A DNA stretch of 64,000 nt from Desulfamplus sp. Lineage in GTDB: Bacteria > Desulfobacterota > Desulfobacteria > Desulfobacterales > Desulfobacteraceae. The DNA is taken from NCBI GenBank assembly GCA_015231615.1, contig JADGBE010000005.1:1-64000 (forward strand). Reading direction: 5' to 3'. The translations under genes and the position numbers were made by a program. Positions within the stretch are counted from its first letter, which is position 1. Each line of letters starts with the position of its first letter. The notes below the pieces were generated by a model that saw nothing but the letters and a program-made list of their open reading frames with translations, was not told where the DNA came from and ran no database searches. This document shows positions 28,329 through 38,157 of the stretch, in pieces.

Positions 28329-29576
28329 ATGGCAGATACAAACCACTCATCAACAGAGTATAGTTTTAAGATTAAAGATTCACTTTTTGGTGCCCAGATG
28401 CTCTTTGTGGCATTTGGGGCTTTAGTGCTTGTGCCGCTTCTAACTGGACTTGATCCAAATGTCGCTCTTTTTACAGCAGGGGCTGGAACTCTCATTTTTC
28501 AGGCAATCACAAAAGGAAAAGTGCCTGTATTTCTTGCATCATCATTTGCATTTCTTCCACCCATCATGTATGGGGTCAAAACTTGGGGTATTCCAGCTAC
28601 TATGTGCGGTCTTTGTGCTTCTGGTATTGTTTATGTAATATTGAGTCTTTTAATTAGATGGCAAGGAAGCGGAATTATAAAAAAGGTGCTACCTCCTGTT
28701 GTTACTGGTCCTGTTATTATGGTTATTGGGCTTATATTATCACCAGTTGCTGTTCACATGGCTATGGGAAAGACAGGTGATGGCTCTCTTGTCTTATTTC
28801 CAGAAAATACTGCCTTGATTATCTCCTTAGCAGCACTTTGTGCAACTGTGCTTGCCTCTATTTTTGGTAAAGGAATTATAAGGCTAATTCCTATTTTATG
28901 CGGAATTGTAACTGGCTACATACTATCTTTAATATTTGGAATTGTAGATTTTTCAACTGTTGCAAAGGCTTCATGGTTTGATATGCCAAACTTTGTGCTT
29001 CCAGAATGGAACGCACAAGCTGTGTTTTACATTCTCCCAATTGCCATTGCCCCAGCAATTGAGCATGTTGGCGATGTCCTTGCAATAGGCGGAGTTACTG
29101 GAAAAGATTATGTAAAAGACCCAGGACTTGAAAATACACTTTTAGGAGACGGTATTGCAACATCTTTTGCGTCATTTTTAGGAGGCCCTCCTAACACTAC
29201 CTATTCAGAAGTAACTGGAGCTGTTGCATTAACACGAGTTTTTAATCCAGCAATTATGACATGGGCTGCAATTACAGCTATACTTCTTGCGTTTGTTGGA
29301 AAACTTGGAGCATTTCTCCAAACAATACCAACTCCTGTTATGGGCGGTATAATGTTGCTACTTTTTGGTGCAATTATGGTTATTGGTCTTAATACTCTTG
29401 TTCAATCTGGAGAAAATCTTACAGAGCCAAGAAATCTTACCATTGTTGCCTTGATTTTAGTTTTTGGTATAGGTGGTATGAGTTTTTCTGCTGGTGAGTT
29501 TACGCTTCAAGGTATTGGGCTTGCTGGTATTTTGGGTGTTGCTATGAACCTTGTTTTGCCAAAAAAGAAGGCGTAG
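28329..29576 (+). CDS. uraA: Uracil permease (NCS2 family)
   Basis: Proton-coupled uracil symporter with about 14 membrane helices in 415 residues. NCS2 signatures include the FGGFPNT-like stretch LGGPPNTTYSEVTGAVAL and the substrate-site region IAPAIEHVGDVLAIG. Location after upp supports uracil rather than xanthine as substrate. The start follows AAGGAAA. It converges on nrdG with 19 bases between stops. Confidence 0.92.
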   Translation: MADTNHSSTEYSFKIKDSLFGAQMLFVAFGALVLVPLLTGLDPNVALFTAGAGTLIFQAITKGKVPVFLASSFAFLPPIMYGVKTWGIPATMCGLCASGIVYVILSLLIRWQGSGIIKKVLPPVVTGPVIMVIGLILSPVAVHMAMGKTGDGSLVLFPENTALIISLAALCATVLASIFGKGIIRLIPILCGIVTGYILSLIFGIVDFSTVAKASWFDMPNFVLPEWNAQAVFYILPIAIAPAIEHVGDVLAIGGVTGKDYVKDPGLENTLLGDGIATSFASFLGGPPNTTYSEVTGAVALTRVFNPAIMTWAAITAILLAFVGKLGAFLQTIPTPVMGGIMLLLFGAIMVIGLNTLVQSGENLTEPRNLTIVALILVFGIGGMSFSAGEFTLQGIGLAGILGVAMNLVLPKKKA

Positions 29577-29595
29577 CTTTGAGTTTGTCAAAGTA

Positions 29596-30456
29596 TTATC
29601 TAATCGAACATTCTTGAACGTAAGGCTTCATTATTAATCTAATATGAGCAAGCTCATCATCGCTTAAAAAAGGGTCAGGATATGGATTGTTTTTTTGGAA
29701 AAATAGAGGGTTAAACATTTTAACATTTTTTGAACAGTGCTGAAGTACATATTTTGATGCACCTTTTATCATCTCTCCGATTTCAGGCATGATTTCGGGG
29801 GTGATAAAAGGTTTTACACAGGTTGTTCTAAACTCGTATGCTGGAGAGTGTTTAATTATTAACTTGATACTTTTAATTATTAAAGAAAAATTTAAAGTTT
29901 TATTTAAAGCGTGTTTATTTGAGTTCTTATAATTTTTAATATCTATCTTCTCTTCAACACCTATCTGCTCAGATGCTCCTACTAAATATTTATAACCTTC
30001 TTTATTACTCTTTATATCCATCGCAATAAAATCAACAAGCTCTCGTTTAATAAGGTTTTCAATTACATCGGGTCTGCTTCCATTAGTATCTACTTTAACC
30101 TTAAACCCCATATTTTTTAGTTTAAAGCAAAATGATTCAAGAGCTGGCTGCAATGTAGGCTCTCCACCTGTGATTGTAACCCCATCAATCAACCCTTTTC
30201 TTTTTTTAAGAAAGGCGAATATTTCAGACTCATCAATTAAATTAAGATTATTATTAGTAAGTTTAAAATTGCTATTATTAGGTAAGGTAGAGATATTATA
30301 TGTTGTGGAAGATTCCAATATTGGTAAGGATATAAGGCTTGGGTTATGGCAGTAAGGACACCTAAAGTTACAACCTTGTGTAAAAACAAGTGAAGCCACA
30401 ACCCCCGGAAAATCAATTAGTGTGTTTTTTTGAAATCCTCCGATTTTAAGACTCAT
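29596..30456 (-). CDS. nrdG: Anaerobic RNR-activating radical SAM protein
   Basis: Radical SAM enzyme that installs the glycyl radical on NrdD. The iron-sulfur motif GCNFRCPYCHNP and TGGEPTLQP are present. At 286 residues it is longer than usual, with Asn/Ser/Thr-rich inserts (about residues 50-72, and a Lys/Asn-rich one near 175-200) that interrupt an otherwise normal core. It begins 3 bases after the nrdD stop and is clearly in the same operon. The group is closer to the longer (NrdG2-like) activators of bacteria and archaea. Confidence 0.93.
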   Translation of the reverse strand: MSLKIGGFQKNTLIDFPGVVASLVFTQGCNFRCPYCHNPSLISLPILESSTTYNISTLPNNSNFKLTNNNLNLIDESEIFAFLKKRKGLIDGVTITGGEPTLQPALESFCFKLKNMGFKVKVDTNGSRPDVIENLIKRELVDFIAMDIKSNKEGYKYLVGASEQIGVEEKIDIKNYKNSNKHALNKTLNFSLIIKSIKLIIKHSPAYEFRTTCVKPFITPEIMPEIGEMIKGASKYVLQHCSKNVKMFNPLFFQKNNPYPDPFLSDDELAHIRLIMKPYVQECSIR

Positions 30457-30459
30457 TAC

Positions 30460-32553
30460 TTAAGATGCAACTTTAAATGTTTTACGCATACAAAATTCTG
30501 TCTGCTTGCCGTTATTCCACTGTTTAACAGGTCTTAAATAGCCTACAACCCTTGAATATACTTCTGTCTCTTCACCACAGTTAGGGCAAACTTCTGCCTC
30601 GCCTGAAATGTAGCCGTGTGAAGGGCATACACTAAATGTTGGGGTAATTGTAAAGTATGGCAATTTGTAGTTTGTAGCCACTTTTTTGACAACATTTTTA
30701 ACGATTTGGGAATCAGACACCTGCTCTCCAAGGAAAAGATGAAGAACTGTTCCTCCAGTATATTTTGTCTGCAATTTGTCTTGAAGTTCTAATGCCTCAA
30801 AAATATCATCAGTATAGTTGACTGGTAGATGAGTTGAGTTTGTGTAAAATGGTGCTTTCCCGTTTTGATACTCTGACTCATTAGCACAGACAATCTCAGG
30901 ATAACGCTGTTTATCCATCATGGCAAAACGATAAGTTGTTCCCTCTCCTGGAGTTGCCTCAAGGTTAAACATCTCACCCGTCTCTTCCTGAATTATCTCC
31001 ATTTTTCTGCGAATATGATCCATCACTTTAAGAGAAAATGCCCTACCTTTTTCTGATGCAATCCCTTCACCAATAAAGTTAACACATGCCTCGTGCATAC
31101 CAAGAACACCAATAGTTGAAAAGTGATTTCTCCAGTAACAGTCAGAGTGTTCTTTAATTTTTCTTAAATAAAATTTTGAATATGGATAGAGATTTCCGTT
31201 TGTAAATTTTTCCAATACCTTTCTTTTAATGATAAGTGAATCCGCAGCAATTTTTATCAGATTATCAAGCAGTTTAATAAAATCTTGTTCACTCTTAGCA
31301 AGGTATCCAATACGAGGCATATTTATTGTTACAACACCAATAGAGCCAGTAAGAGGATTTGCACCAAATAGTCCGCCACCACGTTTTTGAAGCTGGCGAT
31401 TATCCAATCTAAGGCGACAGCACATGGAACGGGCATCATCAGGTGACATATCTGAATTTACAAAATTAGAAAAATATGGAATTCCATATTTGCCAGTCAT
31501 TTTCCAGATACTTTCAAGATTTGGATTATCCCAATCAAAATCTTCTGTTATGTTGTATGTAGGGATCGGAAATGTAAAGACTCTTCCTTTGGCATCTCCT
31601 TCCATCATAACTTCAGCAAACGCCTTATTGATTATGTCCATCTCTTTTTGGAACTGAGAGTATGTATCTTCGCGATATTGCCCACCTATAATTACTGGCG
31701 AATCCTTCAAAATAGATGGGACATTGAGATCCATTGTGATGTTGGTAAAAGGTGTCTGAAATCCCACCCTTGTAGGGATATTGATATTAAAGACAAATTC
31801 TTGAAGAGCCTGTTTTACCTCTTTGTATCCAAGTTTATCTTCCCTTACAAATGGAGCAAGAAGAGTGTCAAAATTTGACATTGCCTGTGCCCCAGCAGCT
31901 TCACCTTGCAAGGTGTAAAAAAAGTTTACCATCTGCCCCAATGCAGTTCTAAAGTGGCGAGGCGGAGAGCTTTCAACCTTACCAGCAACCCCTTTGAATC
32001 CTTCCATTAAAAGGTCTTGCAAATCCCAGCCAACGCAATAAACAGAAAGAAGACTTAAATCGTGTATATGTATATCACCTCTGTTATGAGAGTGTCTCAC
32101 CTCAGGAGGGTAGATGCAATTTAGCCAGTATTCGGCGGTTATATCCGATGAGATGTAATTATTAAGCCCTTGAAGTGAGTAACTCATGTTGCTATTTTCC
32201 TTCACTTTCCAGTCCATCTTACGGATATAGCTATCCATCAACTCAACATGTTCACGTATGGTAATCTTTCTTATCTGGTTGTGCTGTTCGCGGTAAATAA
32301 TATACGCTTTGGCAGTTTTATAAAAAGGAGAATCAAGGAGAACACGCTCCACAATATCCTGTATCTCTTCAACATCTGGACAATTTCCAAGACGGAGTTC
32401 TCTTGCAAGAGTTAGAACTTTAAGTGTAAGTTTCTTTGCCTCTCGTTCGTCAAATTCTCCTGTTGCTTCACCAGCTTTTGCTATAGCATCGCTAATTTTA
32501 GAGGAGTCAAAATCACTAACCCTTCCATCTCTTTTTTTTATTTTTTCAAACAT
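30460..32553 (-). CDS. nrdD: Anaerobic ribonucleoside-triphosphate reductase
   Basis: Oxygen-sensitive class III RNR that reduces NTPs to dNTPs. Residues 1-95 form an ATP-cone allosteric domain (KIKKRDGRVSDFDSSKI). The catalytic barrel follows. A C-terminal zinc site is formed by CPSHG and CPNC, and the glycyl radical residue is Gly 671 in RVVGYLRPVKQW. Length of 697 residues is close to E. coli NrdD (712). It is upstream of nrdG and controlled by a promoter overlapped by NrdR-box-like sites. It is the only RNR in this window and points to growth without oxygen. Confidence 0.96.
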   Translation of the reverse strand: MFEKIKKRDGRVSDFDSSKISDAIAKAGEATGEFDEREAKKLTLKVLTLARELRLGNCPDVEEIQDIVERVLLDSPFYKTAKAYIIYREQHNQIRKITIREHVELMDSYIRKMDWKVKENSNMSYSLQGLNNYISSDITAEYWLNCIYPPEVRHSHNRGDIHIHDLSLLSVYCVGWDLQDLLMEGFKGVAGKVESSPPRHFRTALGQMVNFFYTLQGEAAGAQAMSNFDTLLAPFVREDKLGYKEVKQALQEFVFNINIPTRVGFQTPFTNITMDLNVPSILKDSPVIIGGQYREDTYSQFQKEMDIINKAFAEVMMEGDAKGRVFTFPIPTYNITEDFDWDNPNLESIWKMTGKYGIPYFSNFVNSDMSPDDARSMCCRLRLDNRQLQKRGGGLFGANPLTGSIGVVTINMPRIGYLAKSEQDFIKLLDNLIKIAADSLIIKRKVLEKFTNGNLYPYSKFYLRKIKEHSDCYWRNHFSTIGVLGMHEACVNFIGEGIASEKGRAFSLKVMDHIRRKMEIIQEETGEMFNLEATPGEGTTYRFAMMDKQRYPEIVCANESEYQNGKAPFYTNSTHLPVNYTDDIFEALELQDKLQTKYTGGTVLHLFLGEQVSDSQIVKNVVKKVATNYKLPYFTITPTFSVCPSHGYISGEAEVCPNCGEETEVYSRVVGYLRPVKQWNNGKQTEFCMRKTFKVAS

Positions 32554-32750
32554 TGATACACCTCTTTAAATAGAAGCTACACTTGAAATAGACGCATTAT
32601 TAGATTATTTAATGCTTGAAAAATATTTCAAGAACTCTTTTTGTAGTGCTAATTGTTATTATTTTTTAATTTGAATTTTTGGCATCATATAAAAATATTA
32701 GCCATTTTTTATGAAGCAACCGGTTAGCTCAATAATGGCGAGTAATAAAG

Positions 32751-32779
32751 AGAATAATCAATATGTAGTTTGATGTCAA
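32751..32779 (-). promoter_or_regulatory. Sigma-70 promoter of nrdD-nrdG
   Basis: On the minus strand: TTGACA (32779-32774), a 17-base spacer and TATTCT (32756-32751). The spacing is ideal. It lies about 200 bases upstream of the nrdD ATG, giving a long leader that includes the palindrome CTTGAAAAATATTTCAAG at about 32612-32629. Confidence 0.7.
32756..32771. promoter_or_regulatory. NrdR-box-like operator, proximal
   Basis: Sixteen bases, AATCAATATGTAGTTT, match 12 of 16 positions of the NrdR-box consensus as I remember it (core CwATATwTwG). The site covers the spacer and touches the -10 of the nrdD promoter, so binding would repress. Confidence 0.6.
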
Positions 32780-32786
32780 GCTAAAA

Positions 32787-32802
32787 TTGCGATATATTGT
32801 GT
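32787..32802. promoter_or_regulatory. NrdR-box-like operator, distal
   Basis: Sixteen bases, TTGCGATATATTGTGT, match 12 of 16 consensus positions. It starts exactly 31 bases from the proximal site, the three-helical-turn spacing known for paired NrdR boxes, and lies just upstream of the -35. Confidence 0.65.
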
Positions 32803-32843
32803 TAAAATAGATAAGTTGATGTGAAACAGAACCAATAAAAAAC

Positions 32844-33119
32844 GTGAAAACAGAGGAAATCATAGAGAATATGGAACTTGACAACACTAATTTTTGCAGA
32901 CGAATTATCACACCTTGGTATGAATCGTATCTCGTATCCTTCATGCTCATTTTATGTTCAACCTCTATATTTATTTTTGCAATTATAGGTTTAACAATTG
33001 CTATTTCAACAGAAGGTTTTCATAGATATTCATGGTTTCCATTAGTGCTTGCTGGCTTATCTTGCGTTATTATAATCGGCGTTTTATTTCGTATAGTTCG
33101 GCGTAATATCAAGAGTTAA
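32844..33119 (+). CDS. Small two-helix membrane protein
   Basis: A 91-residue frame from GTG 32844, with an alternative ATG at 32871. A hydrophilic N-terminus is followed by two membrane helices (SYLVSFMLILCSTSIFIFA and FPLVLAGLSCVIIIGVLF) and a basic tail, RIVRRNIKS, which would sit in the cytoplasm. Neither start has a strong ribosome-binding site. I do not recognise the family. It ends flush with the end of the convergent Nudix gene. A real gene is likely but not certain. Confidence 0.5.
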   Translation: MKTEEIIENMELDNTNFCRRIITPWYESYLVSFMLILCSTSIFIFAIIGLTIAISTEGFHRYSWFPLVLAGLSCVIIIGVLFRIVRRNIKS

Positions 33120-33851
33120 TTATTCAACAAAATGGCAATCTAAATTAATATTGGGCATAATAATTTCCATGAGATGGTGAATAATTTTAGCGGTTACACC
33201 CCATATAACAACATCTTGATATGGATAGGTAAGCTCATAAAGATTTGGTAATCTGCCAATAAAATTCTTCGATTTATGAACCCCAATTAGATGCTTTAGA
33301 GGTATTTTAAAAACTCTTGCAATCTCCGATTTATCAAATACAATATTTGATAAATTAGAATCAATATCTCCTGTTTTCTTCCAAATTCCCAAAAATGCTT
33401 CGATATCTTTACTATTAATGGTCTGAAAATGTCCTATTGAACCAATAAGATGAACCTCTTCTGATGGAATCCCCATCTCTTCTCTAAGCTCTCTTAATGC
33501 TGTCGTCTCACGGTTTAAGTCTTCAGGTTCGCAGTTACCACCCGGAAATGCCATCTGGTTTCTCCATGGATAACCCTCGATATCAGCCTTTTGAATTAAA
33601 ATTAGACCGGTCTCCTCTTCAGGAGTAAACAAGGCTATAACGCTTGTTGGTTTAAACAAATTACTATCTGGAGCTTCTGGGTGATAAGCCTCTTTTACTG
33701 CTTTTGTAAGGAACTCATAGCAGCCGTTATTTGCTGATAAATTATTTTCTAATAACACCTTGTTTGATAAAGTAGTATCTAATAACACCTTGTTATATCT
33801 CCATATTTTTAATAAGAAATAATTTAAAGATAAAAATTTATTAAACGTCAT
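33120..33851 (-). CDS. Nudix hydrolase, CoA pyrophosphatase-like
   Basis: The Nudix box is FPGGNCEPEDLNRETTALRE followed by LREEMG. The preceding QMAFPGG and the spacing resemble NudL/CoAse enzymes that cleave CoA and its derivatives to phosphopantetheine. Length is 243 residues. The first 45 residues carry a tandem duplication (NKVLLDTTLS then NKVLLENNLS, from a 17-base DNA repeat 29 bases apart) not expected in the family. The true start could be internal. No strong ribosome-binding site is seen at the ATG. Confidence 0.82.
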   Translation of the reverse strand: MTFNKFLSLNYFLLKIWRYNKVLLDTTLSNKVLLENNLSANNGCYEFLTKAVKEAYHPEAPDSNLFKPTSVIALFTPEEETGLILIQKADIEGYPWRNQMAFPGGNCEPEDLNRETTALRELREEMGIPSEEVHLIGSIGHFQTINSKDIEAFLGIWKKTGDIDSNLSNIVFDKSEIARVFKIPLKHLIGVHKSKNFIGRLPNLYELTYPYQDVVIWGVTAKIIHHLMEIIMPNINLDCHFVE

Positions 33852-34155
33852 ATATTAATTTTATGTTCAATTATTCAACCATTATTCATTAGACTAAACA
33901 AAACTTCTTGACTAAAAATTTTCTATGAAAGTATATTAAAATTTAATGTGATTCTACAATGCAAATTCTGAGTAACTTTAGTAGAAAAACATGCTTAATA
34001 TTATCGAAATGTCATGGTTTTCTGAAACTTAATATACTCATATTTTTTAAAAAATCTTTATTATTAATCAGAAAACCAAGAGATTAAAAAATAAAGAAAA
34101 TTAAAGAATTAAAGATAGTGTCCAAAACTATTTATAATGGCAGGAACATAAATCC
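33852..34155. other. Divergent intergenic region with inverted repeat
   Basis: A 304-base AT-rich gap. GGTTTTCTGA at 34016-34025 is inverted at 34068-34077, enclosing TTTTTTAAAAAA, so a long imperfect hairpin could form in front of the hybrid kinase gene. No convincing promoter was picked. Confidence 0.4.
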
Positions 34156-37100
34156 ATGTTTTATCAAATACAGAAAAAAATAGCCTCAAAACTCGCACTT
34201 GTAATTGTTTTTGTAGTAACCATTGTCAGTATAATCTCCACGTTTTACTTCAATAATCTCAATAAAAAAAATCTGACCGAATACCTTAACATATCTCTAT
34301 CAAATGCAATCTATTTTTCAGAGATGGGTTATGGTCAACCTCTCTGGGATTATAACGAAGAAGAACTCGCACGTTTGAGCAATGTTATATTAAAAAACAA
34401 ACTCATTATTGCCATAAATGTATTTGATATGGAGAATTTTTTAACTGGCAGTATTAAAAAAATTCCTAAATCATCTGATGATATATTTTATAATCTAATA
34501 CCTGAGATGGATTCCTCTAAAGAAGATGTTACGCCCTCAGATAAAGCAGAAGGAACTTCGTTAGAAGAGGAAGAGACGCAGCAAGGAGAGTCATCAGACG
34601 ATTTTATAATATCTCAGACCCAAATATTATTTCAAGATAACTCAATAGAGTACCCAATAGTAAAGCTTAAAGTTCCATATCAGATACCATTAGAGAACTC
34701 TTATATTAAAAAAGTTTCTGGTAATGTAATTCTTAAAGATAAGGCTGTTGGTAAATTTGAGCTTTTCTACACAGAGCAGTTTATGCACAACGCAATCGTT
34801 CAGTCAAACAATCGAATGATTTTAGCTTTTGTAATTATTGCTGTTCTTATAATTATAGTTATGATGTTCGGTGCTTCTAAAATAAATAAACCAATACTTG
34901 AACTTGCAAGAATTTCAGAAAAAATTGCTCAAGACAGTGATTATTCTGTAAAGATTAAAAAATCAGATAGAATTGACGAAGTTGGTATTCTTGTCAATGG
35001 GTTTGTCAAAATGATTGACCAGATACGGCAAAAGGAGTTGGAGCGTAACACACTCTATGAGACGCTTGAGAAGAGTCTTGAACGCTTTAATTATCTATTT
35101 TCAAACCTTCAAGTAGCCATAGATCATGCTGATTATTCGCTTAGAATAAAGCCTGAATCTGAAAATGATGAACTTGCCTTTTCTTTAAACAAGGTTATGC
35201 AAACTCTTGAAGATGCAGATATTGTAAAACGAAATCAAAGCTGGATTAAAAATGGACAAGCAGAGTTAAGCAGCATAATTGGAAGGGAGCAAGATATAAT
35301 TAAACTTGCAAGTAAAGCCATTGATTTTATTGCCTCTTATGTAAATGCTCTTATTGGGACACTATTTGTAAAAGATGATTTTAAAAATGATTTTAGAATG
35401 GCTGCATCATACGCTTTTAAGACAAGAAAAGGTTTATCTAATCGTTTTAAAGCAGGTGAAGGTTTAATAGGGCAGACTGCATTAGAGAAAAAATCTATTA
35501 TTTTTACACAAATTCCCGAAGATTATATTAGAATCGAATCCTCTCTTGGAAATATCTCCCCAAAAAATATTATTGTTTTGCCTGTTATATACGAAGATGA
35601 TGTAAAAGGGGTTATTGAACTTGGCTCTGTTTTAGAATTTTCTCCTCTCCAGATGGAATTTCTTGAGATTGCCTCAGAAATTCTTGCTGTGTCAATAAAC
35701 GGGGCGATTTTTAACGAGAAACTCTCACTTCTTTTAGAACAGACAAAAGAGCAGGCAGAAGAGCTTAAATCACAGCAAGAGGAGCTTAAAGCAACTAATG
35801 AAGAGCTTGAAGAACAGGCAAGAATACTAAGGGCATCAGAGGAGAAGTTGCAGGCCCAGCAAGAGGAGTTAAGAGCAAGTAACGAAGAGCTTGAAGAGAA
35901 AACTAAAATATTACAGACACAAAAACGTGAGATTGAGAAGAGTAATGAAATTCTACAGTCAAAACAGATGGAGATTGAGGAGAAAGCATGCCAGCTTCGT
36001 ATAGAGACCCAGTATAAATCAGAGTTTCTTGCCAATATGTCCCATGAGCTAAGAACTCCGCTAAATAGTCTTCTGATACTTGCAAATATGCTTGCAGAGA
36101 ATGAAGAGGAGAATTTAACACCAGATCAGATTGAATCAGCAGCCTCAATATATCGTAGTGGTCAAAATCTTTTGCACTTGATAAACGACATTCTTGATCT
36201 CTCCAAAATAGAGGCAAAAAAGATTGAGCTTAATATTTCAAAATTCTCTCTAAAAGAGACGGGTGCCCATTTTAAGACTGAATTTTTGCACATGGCAAAG
36301 GCAAAAGGGATAGAGTTCAGAGTAACTATGGACGATAATCTGCCAGAGATGATAACAACTGACATGCACAGGCTTGAACAGATTATCAGAAATCTTATTG
36401 GCAATGCTATTAAATTTACTGAAACAGGCTCTATTACACTCTGCTTTGAGAATGCAATATTGTCTGGTGAGCCATATTTAAGTAGCATTTTACAAAAAAA
36501 TGCTAAGAATATGGTCGCAATATCTGTTATTGATACAGGCTCTGGTATTCCATCAGATAAACTTGACGCAATCTTTGAAGCGTTTAAACAAGTAGATGGA
36601 TCAATTCGTAGAAAACATGAAGGGACGGGTCTTGGTTTATCAATATCTAAAGAGCTTGCCCACCTTCTTGGTGGAGAGATTAAGGTTCAAAGCGAGCTTG
36701 GCAAAGGTTCAACATTTACACTCTATCTACCTGAAAATTTTAGTGCAGATTCAAAATCGTTATCTGTTTCAGAAAGCCCTAAAAATGCTCCAGATATTTC
36801 TAATATCCCCGCTAAGTCGAATTTAGATAAACCATCTTCTACAGATTATAGAAGTTCTTCTAAAGAAGAGAAAAAAGAACCACCCCCCCTGACTGATAGA
36901 ACAGAACCATTGCCTGATAGAACAGACCGTATGGCTGATAGGACAGACCCATTGCCCCATAGCTCATCAAGCAGTATAGAGAGTAAAACAATGCTAATAA
37001 TTGAAGATGACGCTGAATTTGCAAAGATTCTCTCCAATTTTTTTAAAAAACATGGATACAGAACTGTAATAGCACCAAGTGGTGAAGATGGTATAAAATA

Positions 37101-38157
37101 TGTAATTGATCAAAAACCAACCGCAATTATTCTTGATATTTCACTTCCCGGGATTGATGGCTGGGCTGTTATGAATGAACTTAAAACAAATCCAGATACT
37201 CGCCATATTCCTGTTCACATAATGTCAGGTTATGACCAGAGCCGTAAAGGACTTGAAAAAGGAGCTATAGGTTATCTGACCAAACCAGTATCAAGTGAAG
37301 GTTTAAATAAAGCTCTACAAAAGATTGAGACGGTGCTTTCAAATGATGTAAAACATCTACTTGTAGTTGAAGATAACAGCGAGCTTCAATTGAGTATTTT
37401 AAAACTTATGGGAACCAATGACATTAAGGTTACCTCTGCTGTTACTGGAGAAGAAGCAATAGCTTTACTCAAAGATAGAGATTTTGACTGCATGATTCTT
37501 GATCTTGGGCTGCCCGATATTTCAGGATTTGAATTAATGGATAGAATACGCAGCGATCCTAAAATAGAGATGCTGCCAGTTATAATCTTTACGGGAAGAG
37601 ATTTAACATCAGAAGAGACTCAAAAATTAGAACAGTATGCAACAAGCATTGTATTGAAAAATGCGGTCTCAATGGAGAGATTAATTGATGAAACAGCTCT
37701 TTTTCTCCACAGAGTTGAAAGCGAAATGCCTGAAAATCAAAAAAAGATGATCAAAAAGGTTCGTGAACAGCAGACCTTTTTGAAAGATAAAAAGGTTCTT
37801 GTGGTAGATGATGATATGCGAAACGCCTTTGCCTTGAATAAATTTCTAAAATCTAAAGGCATGGAGGTAATCATTGCTAATAATGGTGAAAAAGCTTTAA
37901 AAGTTCTTGATGATGGAGAGAGACCAGATATTATTTTGATGGATATTATGATGCCTGTTATGGATGGCTATGAAGCTATGAAACAGATAAGAAATAGAAA
38001 AGATTTTCAAGCCACTCCAATTATTGCCCTCACAGCAAAAGCTATGTCTTCTGATAGGGACGAGTGTATAAAATGCGGGGCAAATGATTATCTTTCTAAA
38101 CCTTTGGATACAGCAAAACTTCTGACCCTTTTGAGGGTATGGTTATATGATAAATAA
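34156..38157 (+). CDS. Giant hybrid histidine kinase: HAMP, GAF, kinase, three REC
   Basis: A 1333-residue membrane sensor kinase. Membrane helices (about 14-34 and 221-243) flank a periplasmic domain with an acidic low-complexity stretch near 125-155. HAMP, helical linkers and a GAF domain (about 370-510) follow. A repetitive coiled coil (QQEELKATNEELEEQ and variants, 530-615) leads to HisKA with NMSHELRTPLNS (His near 630). The ATPase boxes [20 protein letters not shown] and GTGLGLSISK are intact. Three receivers have Asp near 993, 1114 and 1261. The linker before REC1 carries three 7-residue repeats (DRTEPLP type). cheR overlaps its end by 11 bases. Confidence 0.92.
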   Translation: MFYQIQKKIASKLALVIVFVVTIVSIISTFYFNNLNKKNLTEYLNISLSNAIYFSEMGYGQPLWDYNEEELARLSNVILKNKLIIAINVFDMENFLTGSIKKIPKSSDDIFYNLIPEMDSSKEDVTPSDKAEGTSLEEEETQQGESSDDFIISQTQILFQDNSIEYPIVKLKVPYQIPLENSYIKKVSGNVILKDKAVGKFELFYTEQFMHNAIVQSNNRMILAFVIIAVLIIIVMMFGASKINKPILELARISEKIAQDSDYSVKIKKSDRIDEVGILVNGFVKMIDQIRQKELERNTLYETLEKSLERFNYLFSNLQVAIDHADYSLRIKPESENDELAFSLNKVMQTLEDADIVKRNQSWIKNGQAELSSIIGREQDIIKLASKAIDFIASYVNALIGTLFVKDDFKNDFRMAASYAFKTRKGLSNRFKAGEGLIGQTALEKKSIIFTQIPEDYIRIESSLGNISPKNIIVLPVIYEDDVKGVIELGSVLEFSPLQMEFLEIASEILAVSINGAIFNEKLSLLLEQTKEQAEELKSQQEELKATNEELEEQARILRASEEKLQAQQEELRASNEELEEKTKILQTQKREIEKSNEILQSKQMEIEEKACQLRIETQYKSEFLANMSHELRTPLNSLLILANMLAENEEENLTPDQIESAASIYRSGQNLLHLINDILDLSKIEAKKIELNISKFSLKETGAHFKTEFLHMAKAKGIEFRVTMDDNLPEMITTDMHRLEQIIRNLIGNAIKFTETGSITLCFENAILSGEPYLSSILQKNAKNMVAISVIDTGSGIPSDKLDAIFEAFKQVDGSIRRKHEGTGLGLSISKELAHLLGGEIKVQSELGKGSTFTLYLPENFSADSKSLSVSESPKNAPDISNIPAKSNLDKPSSTDYRSSSKEEKKEPPPLTDRTEPLPDRTDRMADRTDPLPHSSSSSIESKTMLIIEDDAEFAKILSNFFKKHGYRTVIAPSGEDGIKYVIDQKPTAIILDISLPGIDGWAVMNELKTNPDTRHIPVHIMSGYDQSRKGLEKGAIGYLTKPVSSEGLNKALQKIETVLSNDVKHLLVVEDNSELQLSILKLMGTNDIKVTSAVTGEEAIALLKDRDFDCMILDLGLPDISGFELMDRIRSDPKIEMLPVIIFTGRDLTSEETQKLEQYATSIVLKNAVSMERLIDETALFLHRVESEMPENQKKMIKKVREQQTFLKDKKVLVVDDDMRNAFALNKFLKSKGMEVIIANNGEKALKVLDDGERPDIILMDIMMPVMDGYEAMKQIRNRKDFQATPIIALTAKAMSSDRDECIKCGANDYLSKPLDTAKLLTLLRVWLYDK
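36892..36958 (+). repeat. Three tandem 21-bp repeats within the kinase gene
   Basis: Units start CTGATAGAACAGA at 36893, 36914 and 36935 and encode DRTEPLP, DRTDRMA and DRTDPLP in the linker between the ATPase domain and REC1. Confidence 0.8.

Noticed and set aside
32715-32745. tRNA-like GGTTAGCTCAATAATGGCGAG
   Set aside because: Only the D-arm resemblance is present; no anticodon stem, T-arm or acceptor stem can be formed around it.
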